Assembly (NCBI GenBank): GCA_024742495.1
Contig: JANSYJ010000002.1
Span: forward strand, 1-64,000
Source of the DNA: Bacteroidota bacterium
GTDB taxonomy: Bacteria > Bacteroidota > Bacteroidia > Flavobacteriales > Schleiferiaceae
DNA length: 64,000 nt
Direction: 5' to 3'
Under the pieces are notes generated by a model. That model searched no databases. It worked only from the letters and a program-made list of their open reading frames with translations, and was not told the DNA's origin. Position numbers and translations under genes: made by a program. Of this stretch, positions 9,512 through 19,160 are shown piece after piece; the first letter of the stretch is position 1; every line of letters begins with the position of its first letter.

Positions 9512-9946
9512 CTAATTCCGCGCCCGAATGAGGCTGCCATCAAAGGTACATTGATACTCCACCATGGAAATAACTGCATCTTCTCCAGGGGAGCCGTCAA
9601 ACAGCAGGTATTTTTCGCCGTGACAAGGGCATTCAGCAAATACGCGATCCTCACTTAATTCTAGTAAAGAACAGTCTTCCTCATAATGAGTAGGGCAGGC
9701 GCGGTCATAAGCGGCAAAGTCGCGCACATCATTATTTATAAAACGTCGGAAGATGATTAAACCACGATAGCCTCCAGACGTAATTACCGCTCCGCCAGGA
9801 TTTTGAAGTTCAATGTTCGAGGGGTTATTGAGATAGATATATTCATCGAAACTGATAAAAGGGAAATCTCTCTGGGTGTTTTTTTCACAAGCGGAGGCAA
9901 CCGATAATAAAATGATGGTCAAAAGAAGTAAGAAGCGCTTAAACAT
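9512..9946 (-). CDS. Rieske-like [2Fe-2S] lipoprotein
   Basis: From the ATG at 9946 the 144-residue protein begins with a lipoprotein signal (MFKRFLLLLTIILLSVASAC, Cys 20 as the lipidated residue). A nine-codon longer start is possible but puts polar residues before the signal. The C-terminal half has CPTHYEEDC and, 15 residues after it, CPCHGEKYLLFDG. These resemble the two Cys/His loops of Rieske domains, though the first loop is CxxH rather than the usual CxH. The GSP-like end (DGSPGEDAV) also fits Rieske folds. It is probably inner- or outer-membrane anchored and periplasmic; electron partner unknown. No cytochrome bc genes are near. Confidence 0.7.
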   Translation of the reverse strand: MFKRFLLLLTIILLSVASACEKNTQRDFPFISFDEYIYLNNPSNIELQNPGGAVITSGGYRGLIIFRRFINNDVRDFAAYDRACPTHYEEDCSLLELSEDRVFAECPCHGEKYLLFDGSPGEDAVISMVEYQCTFDGSLIRARN

Positions 9947-10095
9947 GATGCTAATTGAAGCTTTTTGAGACAATTAACTGATAACAAAGCAAAAAATTTT
10001 AGTGCTTACGAACTTATTCTTAAAATTATGTTAACACTTAAGGGTTCATTTTCAAGAAATTATTAATAAAGTAGACGATACCTCGGGTTAAGGGC

Positions 10096-10126
10096 TTTGC
10101 CGCAGTCCTCGATTAACTTATATTTA
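10096..10126 (+). promoter_or_regulatory. Promoter of the TonB receptor-PorV operon
   Basis: TTTG (10096-10099), 19 bp, TATATTTA (10119-10126), one base off TAnnTTTG, 45 bases before the ATG at 10172. Confidence 0.6.
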
Positions 10127-10171
10127 CGGCCCTTAAAACCCAAGGAGGGATCTCATTAACCGAAAAATAGT

Positions 10172-13100
10172 ATGGGAAAGAAACTACTCTTACTGCTATT
10201 CGTCACTTTTAGCACACTTGCTGTAGCACAGCAAAGACCCGGTTCATTACGGGGAACAGTGACAGATGCCATTTCTGGTGAAACAATACCATTTGCAAAC
10301 ATTGCAATTAAAGATGGTGGTGGCGCATTAGTCACAGGTGGAACCACTGACTTAGACGGTCAGTATAATATTAACCCTGTGAATGCGGGCTCTTATACGG
10401 TGGAAGTAACCTTTATTGGTTATTCGAAATCTACTAAGACCAATGTGGATGTGGCACCTAACAGCCCAACCTTCCTTAACTTTAAACTGAACTCAGAGTC
10501 TTCGATGCTCGGTGAGGTTGTAATTGAATATGAGGCTCCTCTTATTGATAGGAGTAAGAGTTCTAAAGTTACCACAGCCAAGGACATTCAGAATATGGCC
10601 GTTCGGGACATTACCTCTGTGGCTGGTCAGGCTGCAGGTGTAACCCAGGATGCCGCTGGTAATACCAGTATTCGTGGTGCTCGTGGTGAAGGTACGGTGT
10701 ACTTTATCGACGGGGTTAAAGTTCGTGGTAGCGTGAGTATTCCTCAAGCGGCAATTGCTCAAACCGAGGTTATTACTGGTGGATTACCGGCGCAATATGG
10801 TGATGCGATTGGTGGTGTAATTAACACCACTACTAAAGGTCCTTCTAGTGAGTTCTTTGGTACTGCAGAGATTCTTACCTCTATGCCATTTAAGTATATG
10901 ACTAAAGCTAACGGTGAACCCGTTATTGATGGTCAGAACTACAACTTGGGTGCCTTTACTATTGGTGGTCCAATTTGGATGCGTGAGAAAACGAATGCCA
11001 GCGGTGCGAAATCGAAAGAATCTGTAATCGGCTTCTTATTCAGTTCAGAGTTCTTATATATAGAAGAACCCCGTCCAGTACCATCGGATATTCCTTACTT
11101 ACAATTAGATCCAGATCTATTGGCGAGTTTGGAAAGAAATCCTATTAGTGTTGATCCCGGTGGTCGTACCATCATTATGAACTCCGAGTTCGTAACTGAA
11201 GACGATATTAGCAACATTTGGCAACGTCCAAATTCTTATGCTAATAGTATGAGATTTAACGGTAGCGTGCAGTTTAAAACTTCACAAAACACTACCCTTA
11301 CCGTAGGTGGTCGTTTGGTTTACAGCGATGATCGCAATGCGAGCTTCGGAAATCACGTATTCAACTTCTCTAATAATATGCGTCGTGTGGATTCGGACTG
11401 GCAAGCTTACGCTAGATTCCAGCAAACTTTCCGCAATCCGGATGAAGATGAGAATAACAGCAGCCTAATTAAGAATGCTTATTATACTGTTCAGGTGGAT
11501 TATACCCGAACCTTTGGTGAGACTTCGGATGTAGATCATGGCAAGAACTTCTTTAACTACGGTTATACTGGTAAGTACGACATTACTACTCTTCCTGCTT
11601 ATGTGTTTGGAACAGATAGTATTAACGGACAAACTATTGATGGTTTCCGTTATGTAGGTGATTTCGATTTAGGAATTAATTACACTCCTGGTGGCGTTAA
11701 TCCTATCCGCGATAACTACATGACTTCATTCTTCGATATCGCAGCTAATAATCCTGGAATTAACGCTTCTTCTATTGAAGAGGTACAAGGATATGGAATG
11801 CCTGTTAATGGTAGCAACCCTAGAAGCGTATACGGTTTGTGGAGCAATGTTGGTACTCAGCAAGGTAACTACAATGTGGGTCGCACCAGTCAGTTTAGGG
11901 TAACCGCTTCTACCAACTTCGATATTAAGGACCATTCCTTAATTATGGGATTTGAGTATGAGCAGCGTATTGACCGCGCCTATTCTCTTGGAGCTTCAGG
12001 ATTATGGAATAACATGCGTTTATTACAAAACCGTCCAAACTCACAGTTAGACTTGGAGAATCCTATTCCTGTTTATGATCAGTTTGGAAACTACCAGGAT
12101 ACTATTAATTATAACTACACCTACAATCCTCAGGAAGCTTCACAGTTTTCGGAAGAAGTACGACGTGCTTTAGGTTTGGATCCTCGCGGAGTAGATCAAA
12201 TCAATATTGATAATATAGACCCAAGCGTATTGCGTTTGGATATGTTCTCTGCCAATGAATTAGTAAACCCAGGTGCTACTCAGTATGTAAGCTACTATGG
12301 ATACGATTACTTAGGAAACATTTCTAGTGGTAACCCAAGTGTATCTGATTTCTTCACTGCTCGTGATGAGAATGGTCGTTACACTCGTCCAGTAGGAGCC
12401 TTCCAGCCAATTTATATTGCTGGTTATATTCAAGATCAGTTCGCTTTCCGTGACCTTACCTTTAATGTTGGTTTACGTGTTGACCGTTTTGACTTAAATC
12501 AGGATGTACTCAGAGACCCTTATATTCTGTATCCTTATTATACTGTTGCCGATTTACCTAACTCTCCGCTTGGCGCTGAGGAAAGAAGCAGCGTTCCTGC
12601 AAGTGTAGGTCAGGATTATGCAGTTTATGTAAGCAGCTTCGAGTATGGGAATGCTCAAATTGTTGGATACCGTAATGGTGATCAGTTCTTTAATGCCCAG
12701 GGTGAGCCTTTAACCGATCCAGGTGAATTGTCTGATGCAGCAGGTGGTGGTATCAAGCCTTTCTTAGTAAGCCCTCCAGGGGATGGAACTAGCGGAAGTC
12801 GCGATATTCCAGCTGAGTCATTTGTAGATTATGATCCTCAGGTAGTAGTAATGCCACGTATTGCATTCAACTTCCCAATTACGGATGAGGCGATCTTTAT
12901 TTTCCATTATGATGTTTTGGCGCAACGCCCAACTACTGGATTATCACGTTTAGATCCATTTGATTACTTAGGACTTAGTTTCTTAGATAATGGTGGAATC
13001 TTAAACAATCCTAACTTGAAGCCACAGCGTACCACTGAATACGAAATGGCCTTTAAGCAAATGCTTTCTAAAAAGTCGGCTTTAAAATTAGCGGCTTTCT

Positions 13101-13894
13101 ATCGTGAGCTTAGAGACTTACTACAAGCTATTAACTATCCAGAGGCTTATCCGATTACCTATATCGCTTATGGTAACCGTGACTTTGGTACCGTAAAAGG
13201 TTTCACCTTGGAGTATGAATTACGCAGAACTAAGAACATCAAGATTGATGCGAACTATACCTTACAGTTTGCTGATGGTACTGGTTCTAGTGCAACTACT
13301 GGTGCTAACTTAGCCCGTGCAGGTGCCGCTTCATTACGTACGCTTTTACCTTTCGATTACGATAATCGTCACCAAATTTTAGTACGTCTTGATTGGAGAT
13401 ATGGCCGTGGACCTCGTTACAAAGGACCTCGTTGGAATGGCAAGCCATTACTTGAGAACTTTGGTGTTAACGTTACTTGTAACGCTTTATCTGGTCGTCC
13501 TTATACTCGTCGTGATCGCGCTTATGCTGTAACCGCTTCTGCTTCTGGTTCTGCTCAAACTGAAGGACAGATTAACGGTTCTCGTTTGCCATGGCAAGTA
13601 ACTTTCGATGCTAGAATTAACAAGAGCTTTATGCTCGGTAAGAGCGCAACTAAAAGCGTTGATGTTTACTTACAGATCTTAAACCTTTTCGATACGCGTA
13701 ACGTAGTATCTGTATACCCATTTACCGGTAGCCCGGATGATGATGGCTTCTTAGCCTCCCAGGCTGGTCAGGCTCAAATTCAAGGTCAGGTAAGCGAGCA
13801 AGCTTATGTAGATCTTTACAACAGAGTAATGAACAGTCCTTTTAACTTTTCCCTACCTCGTCGCGTACGTTTGGGAGTTGCTTATAACTTTTAG
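10172..13894 (+). CDS. TonB-dependent outer-membrane receptor with carboxypeptidase-like N-terminal domain
   Basis: The 1240-residue protein has a signal peptide (MGKKLLLLLFVTFSTLAVAQ). A CarboxypepD_reg-like beta domain follows (LRGTVTDAISGETIPFANIAI, about residues 25-110), then a plug domain (SIRGARGEGTVYFIDGVKV, VITGGLPAQYGDAIGGVINTTT, about 130-230) and a long beta-barrel ending in RVRLGVAYNF with terminal Phe. No SusD homologue follows. Instead the next two genes encode a large exported protein and a PorV/PorQ-like barrel, 18 and 24 bp apart, as one operon. The receptor may move a peptide-like or other ligand, or act in surface assembly; the substrate is not readable from sequence. Confidence 0.85.
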   Translation: MGKKLLLLLFVTFSTLAVAQQRPGSLRGTVTDAISGETIPFANIAIKDGGGALVTGGTTDLDGQYNINPVNAGSYTVEVTFIGYSKSTKTNVDVAPNSPTFLNFKLNSESSMLGEVVIEYEAPLIDRSKSSKVTTAKDIQNMAVRDITSVAGQAAGVTQDAAGNTSIRGARGEGTVYFIDGVKVRGSVSIPQAAIAQTEVITGGLPAQYGDAIGGVINTTTKGPSSEFFGTAEILTSMPFKYMTKANGEPVIDGQNYNLGAFTIGGPIWMREKTNASGAKSKESVIGFLFSSEFLYIEEPRPVPSDIPYLQLDPDLLASLERNPISVDPGGRTIIMNSEFVTEDDISNIWQRPNSYANSMRFNGSVQFKTSQNTTLTVGGRLVYSDDRNASFGNHVFNFSNNMRRVDSDWQAYARFQQTFRNPDEDENNSSLIKNAYYTVQVDYTRTFGETSDVDHGKNFFNYGYTGKYDITTLPAYVFGTDSINGQTIDGFRYVGDFDLGINYTPGGVNPIRDNYMTSFFDIAANNPGINASSIEEVQGYGMPVNGSNPRSVYGLWSNVGTQQGNYNVGRTSQFRVTASTNFDIKDHSLIMGFEYEQRIDRAYSLGASGLWNNMRLLQNRPNSQLDLENPIPVYDQFGNYQDTINYNYTYNPQEASQFSEEVRRALGLDPRGVDQINIDNIDPSVLRLDMFSANELVNPGATQYVSYYGYDYLGNISSGNPSVSDFFTARDENGRYTRPVGAFQPIYIAGYIQDQFAFRDLTFNVGLRVDRFDLNQDVLRDPYILYPYYTVADLPNSPLGAEERSSVPASVGQDYAVYVSSFEYGNAQIVGYRNGDQFFNAQGEPLTDPGELSDAAGGGIKPFLVSPPGDGTSGSRDIPAESFVDYDPQVVVMPRIAFNFPITDEAIFIFHYDVLAQRPTTGLSRLDPFDYLGLSFLDNGGILNNPNLKPQRTTEYEMAFKQMLSKKSALKLAAFYRELRDLLQAINYPEAYPITYIAYGNRDFGTVKGFTLEYELRRTKNIKIDANYTLQFADGTGSSATTGANLARAGAASLRTLLPFDYDNRHQILVRLDWRYGRGPRYKGPRWNGKPLLENFGVNVTCNALSGRPYTRRDRAYAVTASASGSAQTEGQINGSRLPWQVTFDARINKSFMLGKSATKSVDVYLQILNLFDTRNVVSVYPFTGSPDDDGFLASQAGQAQIQGQVSEQAYVDLYNRVMNSPFNFSLPRRVRLGVAYNF

Positions 13895-13912
13895 AAATAA
13901 TTAAATAGCTGT

Positions 13913-16900
13913 ATGAAAATCAGAAGCTTTTTAACATTCGCCCTTGTGCTTGCGGTAGGAATTACCGGATTGGATGCAAAGGAAAAACCGGCGAAGAACA
14001 ACAAAAACAAATCGGCTTTGGAAGCCTTAGCAGAGGGTTGTGCCCCTGCTACTGCTCAAACCGACTTGAATATTAACAATGTACGGGCCCGTATCCTCGG
14101 TGGAGGAGATATGTGGTGGGATTTAAATGATGCCCAGTATGAGGTGCCAAAAGGATCCAATAGGCATTCAATGTTTGCGGGAGCACTTTGGCTTGGAGGT
14201 ATCGATGATGCCGACCAATTAAAGCTCGCAGCAATGACCTACCGTCAAGATGGTGTGGATTATTGGCCTGGACCTTTAGATGACAATGCTTCTATTGATG
14301 AAGGAACTTGTCAAGAGTATGACCGTCACTGGATGGTGTTCCGCAGCGAGGTGGAATTGCATGCCGCGTGGATTGCTTGTAAAGAAGATCCAACTTGTGA
14401 TCCAGAAGCAAGATATCCTGGTTACAGTGGTAATATTCCAGAAAGCATTCAGGATTGGCCAGGTAATGGTGTAAATGCTGAACTACCTTATAAATTAGCT
14501 CCTTTCGTAGAATCCGATACCAATGGTATCCCAGGCCTATATGATTATGAGTGGGATTACCCCGGTTATGATTTCACACGTGAAGCGGATTGTCAAGCTA
14601 AGGAAGTTGATCTACTTTATGGTGATCAAACCATCTGGTGGGTTTATAATGATAAAGGTAACATCCACACCGAAACTCAAGCGGCAGCTTTAGGTTTTGA
14701 AATTCGTGCTCAGGCCTTCGCTTTTACCGCGAATGATGAGGTGAATAACATGACCTTCAACAACTATAGAATCTTAAACCGTTCTACTTTCCGCTTAAGA
14801 GATACTTACTTCGGAACTTGGTTTGATGCGGATTTAGGAAACCCATTTGATGATATCATCGGATCCGACATTGCTCGTGGTTTGGGATATGTATATAATG
14901 GTGATAACGATGACGAAGGTGCATTAGGATACGGAGCCAATCCTCCAGCAGTGGGATTTGACTTCTTCCAAGGACCTTTCGCAGATTATTTTAATGGCCT
15001 TGATGATGATCGTGATGGTTGTGTTGATGGGGTGCGTATCGATGGTGTTTGTGTAGCGGAAGATCCTACCACAGGCGTTAATGAGCGTATCATCATGTCT
15101 GGTTTTATGTATTATAACAATGCCAGTAACTTTAACGGACCATCTGGAACAACTGATCCAAACACGGCTCAGGAATTTTACAATCTATTAAATAGTATTT
15201 GGAAGGACGGTCGTCCACTAGTAATTGAGAATCCTTCAGGTAAGGGCCAAACCGCAAATGGTGATGGTTACTCATTAGATCCTGCCTTAGTTCAAACTCG
15301 TTTTGCTTACCCAGGTTTATCTATTGATACGACTGGTTCTTATGAGCCATTTGCGCCGATTGATTGGTGGGAATCTCCAAACAATCAGGCGGATAAGCGT
15401 GGCTTGCACTGTGCAGGACCATTCTCATTAGCTCCGGGAGCGATTAACTTTATTACTACTGGTTCCGTTTGGGCTCGTAATTTCAATTCGCAAGATCTAT
15501 TTGCCTCGGTAAATGATGTAATCGTGGCTGATGATAAAGCACAACAATTATTTGATAACTGTTTCCAAGTGCTTGATGGACCATTTACCCCTAACTTGGA
15601 GATCATTTCTTTAGATCAGGAATTGGTTATCAATATCCTAAATCCATTTACACCAGGAACGGTTTACTATTCTCAGCGTGATCCACGTATTCCACCAGAA
15701 TCAAATTGGGATGCTACACAATTGGATAGTGCATTTAATGCGGGCTATTTCAATTATATCTTCGAAGGTTTCCAATTATTCCAAGTAGAAAATGGTGATG
15801 TTGGGGTAGATAATCTTTACGATATCTCTCAGTCTCGCTTAATTGCTCAATCGGATTTGAAGAATGGTATTGCTCAACTGGTTAATTACACCGAAACTCC
15901 AGACCTAGTGGGTAACCCATTAACGCCAACGGATATGACCCTGGAGGCCAATGACGATGGCATTGTATTAAGCTACCGCGTAACGGAAGATGCTTTCGCA
16001 GAAGGCGATCGTACCTTAATTAATAATAGGGACTATTTCTTCTACCTTATTGCTTACGCACACAACAACTATAAGACCTTTAATCCAGGTAATACGGGTG
16101 ATAATGCCAATGCGCAGAAAACGCCTTACCTAGCTGGTCGTCGTAATATTGGTAATGCTTCCAAGCCTTATTTAGGTACACCGAGTAAAACGGAGAATCG
16201 CAATAATGGTACTGCATTAAATGCGCAGTGGGGAGATTTAATTCCTGTAACGCGAATTAGCGGAAATGGTAATGGAAGTAATTTCCTAGCGGTTAATGCT
16301 GAGACGGAAGAAGAAATCCTAAGCACCTATGGAACGGAAAGAATCGTTTACGAAAGTGGCGCCGGTCCGGTTGAAGTGAAAATCGTAGATCCTTATTCCG
16401 TTGGGGATTTGTACAAAGGAAAGTATCAATTGCGCTTTAACGATCTCAGTGGGGAGCGCACTTGGACCCTACTTGATGAGGATAGCCAAGTCATCGCACA
16501 AAGTGCAACCAGCATAGACTTTAGAACAGAGCAGATTGTAATTGATTCTGCAAGTGGACAATCCTTAGGTTTCTCCATTAATGTTAATGATGCTATTGCT
16601 CCAGGTTTTGAGCGTGAAAACTCAACCAATAATGGTGTTGTTGGTGCAACATTAACCTTTGCAGATCCTACTAAACCTTGGTTCTCGGGTATTGCGGATA
16701 CTGATGCAGAAAACCCTACCAACTGGCTTCTGGCAGGTTCTAATGATATCACCGATAATGACAACCTACCTACGGTTTATTATAATGATCATACCGCAGG
16801 TGATAATAATGTTGATCCATTAGGAGAGTTCGAGAATGTGCTTGGCGGAACTTGGGGTCCTGTTGCTTTAGCAAGTAATGTGCCTTTAGCCGGAACACCA

Positions 16901-18007
16901 AGTACAGAGCCAGCCTTCCGTCAAAGCCCTGGCTACCCATTACGTGATGGAACTAACTTTAATCGCATGTATCCAATTTCGGAATTACCGAACATCGATA
17001 TCGTTCTTAGTCCAGACCCTAGCAAATGGTCACGTGTACCAGTAATTGAGATGGGGAACTTCCCGGATGCAAATGAAGGTGCTGTTCAAACCTTCCGCCT
17101 ACGCGCTGGAACTTCCTTAAACAAGGCTTCTGATGGTTCATTAGTGCCAGATCCAAGCTCAACTGGATGGAGTTTCTTCCCTGGTTATGCTTATAATGTG
17201 GAAACAGGAAATCGTTTGAACCTAGTAATTGCCGAGAACTCTTGGTTAAAGAGTGAGAATGGAGATGACATGCTTTGGAACCCAACTGCTAATTTCACGC
17301 AGAAGCTAGGAACCATCGCCTTAGGTGGAATGCATGTAATTTATGTTCTAGCAGATTCTGCCGACTTCCGCGGGACCATGAAGGATTTGACCTATCAAGG
17401 TGATGCGATTGATGATTACCCGATGAAAGAGGAAATTGAGAACATGAATAGTTCATTAACCCGTACAAGCGTTTGGGGTGCAATGACTTGGTGTTCTATC
17501 GGAATGCTTTCGAGTAATGAGTATATCTTTACCGACTATCGTGATATTCCTACTGAAGCGAAAGTTCAAATTCGTGTACAAAGCCCATTTGGTCAAACTG
17601 CTACCGCAGCGAACAATGGAAACCCTTTATATGAATTCGATATTACCGACTACTCTGTAGTGGATAATAATCTGGAAATTGCGCAAAGTGCTTTGGATAA
17701 TATTAGAGTGGTTCCTAATCCATATTATGGATCTTCTGCCTATGAAGATGGACAGCTTGACAATATTGTAAAGATTACTAATTTGCCAGAGCGTTGTGAG
17801 ATTAACATCTTCATGCCGAATGGTACCTTAGTACGGAACATTTCCAAAGACAATAGTGCTACTTTCATTGAATGGGATCTTAAGAATGATTTCAATGTTC
17901 CGATTGCCAGTGGTATCTATATGATCCATATTGATGCTGGACCAATTGGGCAAAAAGTTGTGAAATGGATGGGTAGTCTTCGTCCAGTTGACCTTAACGC
18001 ATTCTAA
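13913..18007 (+). CDS. Very large exported protein (1364 aa) partnered with TonB receptor and PorV-like protein
   Basis: A signal peptide (MKIRSFLTFALVLAVGITGLDA) is followed by a long Asp/Asn/Gly-rich extracytoplasmic chain. The N-terminal part has NNVRARILGGGDMWWDL and FAGALWLGGIDDADQLKLA; around residue 365 DDDRDGCVDG resembles a calcium-binding thrombospondin-type-3 loop. The last 110 residues (RVVPNPYYG..., NIFMPNGTLVRNI, ASGIYMIHID) resemble the FlgD/T9SS sorting-domain fold, but the C-terminus continues to MGSLRPVDLNAF rather than ending in the usual short basic strand. I infer surface or outer-membrane association through the T9SS or the PorV-like partner. No enzyme signature was found. 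Confidence 0.65.
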   Translation: MKIRSFLTFALVLAVGITGLDAKEKPAKNNKNKSALEALAEGCAPATAQTDLNINNVRARILGGGDMWWDLNDAQYEVPKGSNRHSMFAGALWLGGIDDADQLKLAAMTYRQDGVDYWPGPLDDNASIDEGTCQEYDRHWMVFRSEVELHAAWIACKEDPTCDPEARYPGYSGNIPESIQDWPGNGVNAELPYKLAPFVESDTNGIPGLYDYEWDYPGYDFTREADCQAKEVDLLYGDQTIWWVYNDKGNIHTETQAAALGFEIRAQAFAFTANDEVNNMTFNNYRILNRSTFRLRDTYFGTWFDADLGNPFDDIIGSDIARGLGYVYNGDNDDEGALGYGANPPAVGFDFFQGPFADYFNGLDDDRDGCVDGVRIDGVCVAEDPTTGVNERIIMSGFMYYNNASNFNGPSGTTDPNTAQEFYNLLNSIWKDGRPLVIENPSGKGQTANGDGYSLDPALVQTRFAYPGLSIDTTGSYEPFAPIDWWESPNNQADKRGLHCAGPFSLAPGAINFITTGSVWARNFNSQDLFASVNDVIVADDKAQQLFDNCFQVLDGPFTPNLEIISLDQELVINILNPFTPGTVYYSQRDPRIPPESNWDATQLDSAFNAGYFNYIFEGFQLFQVENGDVGVDNLYDISQSRLIAQSDLKNGIAQLVNYTETPDLVGNPLTPTDMTLEANDDGIVLSYRVTEDAFAEGDRTLINNRDYFFYLIAYAHNNYKTFNPGNTGDNANAQKTPYLAGRRNIGNASKPYLGTPSKTENRNNGTALNAQWGDLIPVTRISGNGNGSNFLAVNAETEEEILSTYGTERIVYESGAGPVEVKIVDPYSVGDLYKGKYQLRFNDLSGERTWTLLDEDSQVIAQSATSIDFRTEQIVIDSASGQSLGFSINVNDAIAPGFERENSTNNGVVGATLTFADPTKPWFSGIADTDAENPTNWLLAGSNDITDNDNLPTVYYNDHTAGDNNVDPLGEFENVLGGTWGPVALASNVPLAGTPSTEPAFRQSPGYPLRDGTNFNRMYPISELPNIDIVLSPDPSKWSRVPVIEMGNFPDANEGAVQTFRLRAGTSLNKASDGSLVPDPSSTGWSFFPGYAYNVETGNRLNLVIAENSWLKSENGDDMLWNPTANFTQKLGTIALGGMHVIYVLADSADFRGTMKDLTYQGDAIDDYPMKEEIENMNSSLTRTSVWGAMTWCSIGMLSSNEYIFTDYRDIPTEAKVQIRVQSPFGQTATAANNGNPLYEFDITDYSVVDNNLEIAQSALDNIRVVPNPYYGSSAYEDGQLDNIVKITNLPERCEINIFMPNGTLVRNISKDNSATFIEWDLKNDFNVPIASGIYMIHIDAGPIGQKVVKWMGSLRPVDLNAF

Positions 18008-18031
18008 GAACGAATTAACGATTATCAACCG

Positions 18032-19072
18032 ATGAAATATTTTCAAAAGATCGCAACCGCAATTTGCCTCCTTGGGATGGTAAGCGCGGCATATGCCGGA
18101 AACCCACAGCGTGCAGGACAAGCGGGTGCTCCAGAATTGTTAATTAATCCATGGGCAAGATCCGCGGGTTGGGGAGGAGTAAACATCGCCGGGGTTACTG
18201 GGGTGGAATCAAGCTTCATCAATATCGCAGGTATTGCTAATACCAATGGAACGGAAGTTAGCTTCGTAAATACTCAATGGCTCGTAGGAGCAGGTATCGG
18301 AATTAATGCCGCTGGATTCAACCAGTCTGTTGGCGACAATGGTGTTTTAGCTGCCAGTTTCGTTTCCTTCGATTATGGTTCTTGGGAACGTACTACAGTT
18401 TCTAGTCCCGAAGGTGGAATTGGAACGATTAGTCCTTCTACCGCCATTATTGGTTTGGGCTATGCACAGAAATTTACCGAAGCTATCCGAGGTGGAGTGA
18501 ATATTAAAATTTACTCAACCAGCATGGTGGATATGAATGTAACTTCAGCTAGTGTTGATGCGGGTGTTCAGTATATAACTGGGGCCAGGGATCAAATGAA
18601 GTTCGGAATTACCCTTAAGAATATTGGACCATCGGCTCAATATGAAGGAGAAGGTCAGTCCTTAACCCTTGTGGTTCCCCAGGGCGGTTATTCGCAAGAA
18701 TACAACGAGCGCAGCGAGGACTTCGAATTGCCAGCGACGCTAACCATTGGCGGTAGCTATGATTTCGAATTCGATCAGCAACGCCTTACCGTAGCAGGTG
18801 CCTTCCAGTCTAATTCCTTCGAGAAGGATATTTATACTGTTGGTGCCGAGTATTCTTGGAAAGAGATCGTATCGGTTAGAGCCGGTTACAATTTCTTCGA
18901 TAATCGTACTTATGCGGAAACTACTACTGTTTTTAATGGCCTAAATGCTGGTGTGTCTTTTGATGTGCCACTTTCTAAGGACAATGACAATTCCTTCCAA
19001 TTGGATTACGCTTATCGCAGTACCGACATGTTTAGCGGGGTGCATAGTATTGGCGTTTCTATCGTGCTCTAA
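18032..19072 (+). CDS. PorV/PorQ-family outer-membrane protein
   Basis: The 346-residue barrel protein has a signal peptide ending AAYAG. The family-typical start GAPELLINPWARSAGWGGVNIAG...SSFINIAGIAN follows, then alternating amphipathic strands and a C-terminal GVHSIGVSIVL strand. PorV proteins shuttle T9SS cargo from the translocon to the sortase or attachment complex. Family members outside the core por locus are often paired with particular cargo. Here it closes the operon after the 1364-residue protein, 24 bp apart, suggesting a dedicated partner. Confidence 0.75.
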   Translation: MKYFQKIATAICLLGMVSAAYAGNPQRAGQAGAPELLINPWARSAGWGGVNIAGVTGVESSFINIAGIANTNGTEVSFVNTQWLVGAGIGINAAGFNQSVGDNGVLAASFVSFDYGSWERTTVSSPEGGIGTISPSTAIIGLGYAQKFTEAIRGGVNIKIYSTSMVDMNVTSASVDAGVQYITGARDQMKFGITLKNIGPSAQYEGEGQSLTLVVPQGGYSQEYNERSEDFELPATLTIGGSYDFEFDQQRLTVAGAFQSNSFEKDIYTVGAEYSWKEIVSVRAGYNFFDNRTYAETTTVFNGLNAGVSFDVPLSKDNDNSFQLDYAYRSTDMFSGVHSIGVSIVL

Positions 19073-19076
19073 GCAC

Positions 19077-19108
19077 TTTGAAAGAATAGATATTATTAGG
19101 TATCTTTG
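19077..19108 (+). promoter_or_regulatory. Promoter of greA
   Basis: TTTG (19077-19080), 20 bp, TATCTTTG (19101-19108): a full match to the Bacteroidota consensus, starting 5 bases behind the stop of the PorV-like gene. The predicted start is at about 19113-19115. Confidence 0.75.
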
Positions 19109-19116
19109 CCTAGCAG

Positions 19117-19141
19117 AAAAGACCTCTTTGAGGTCTTTTTT
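19117..19141 (+). terminator. Intrinsic terminator-like hairpin between greA promoter and greA start
   Basis: A perfect 10-bp stem AAAAGACCTC/GAGGTCTTTT with a 3-nt loop, ending in a T run. It can end transcripts from the PorV operon, but it lies downstream of the greA -7 element and so within the greA leader. Confidence 0.75.
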
Positions 19142-19160
19142 GCGTTTAAACAATTACCGC

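Noticed and set aside
10172-13894. Calling the receptor SusC with a SusD partner
   Set aside because: No SusD-like lipoprotein follows; the neighbours are the giant protein and a PorV-like barrel.
13913-18007. Idea that the 1364-residue protein is an enzyme (peptidase or lyase)
   Set aside because: No catalytic motif was found in the chain; only exported, Asp/Asn/Gly-rich sequence and a sorting-like end.
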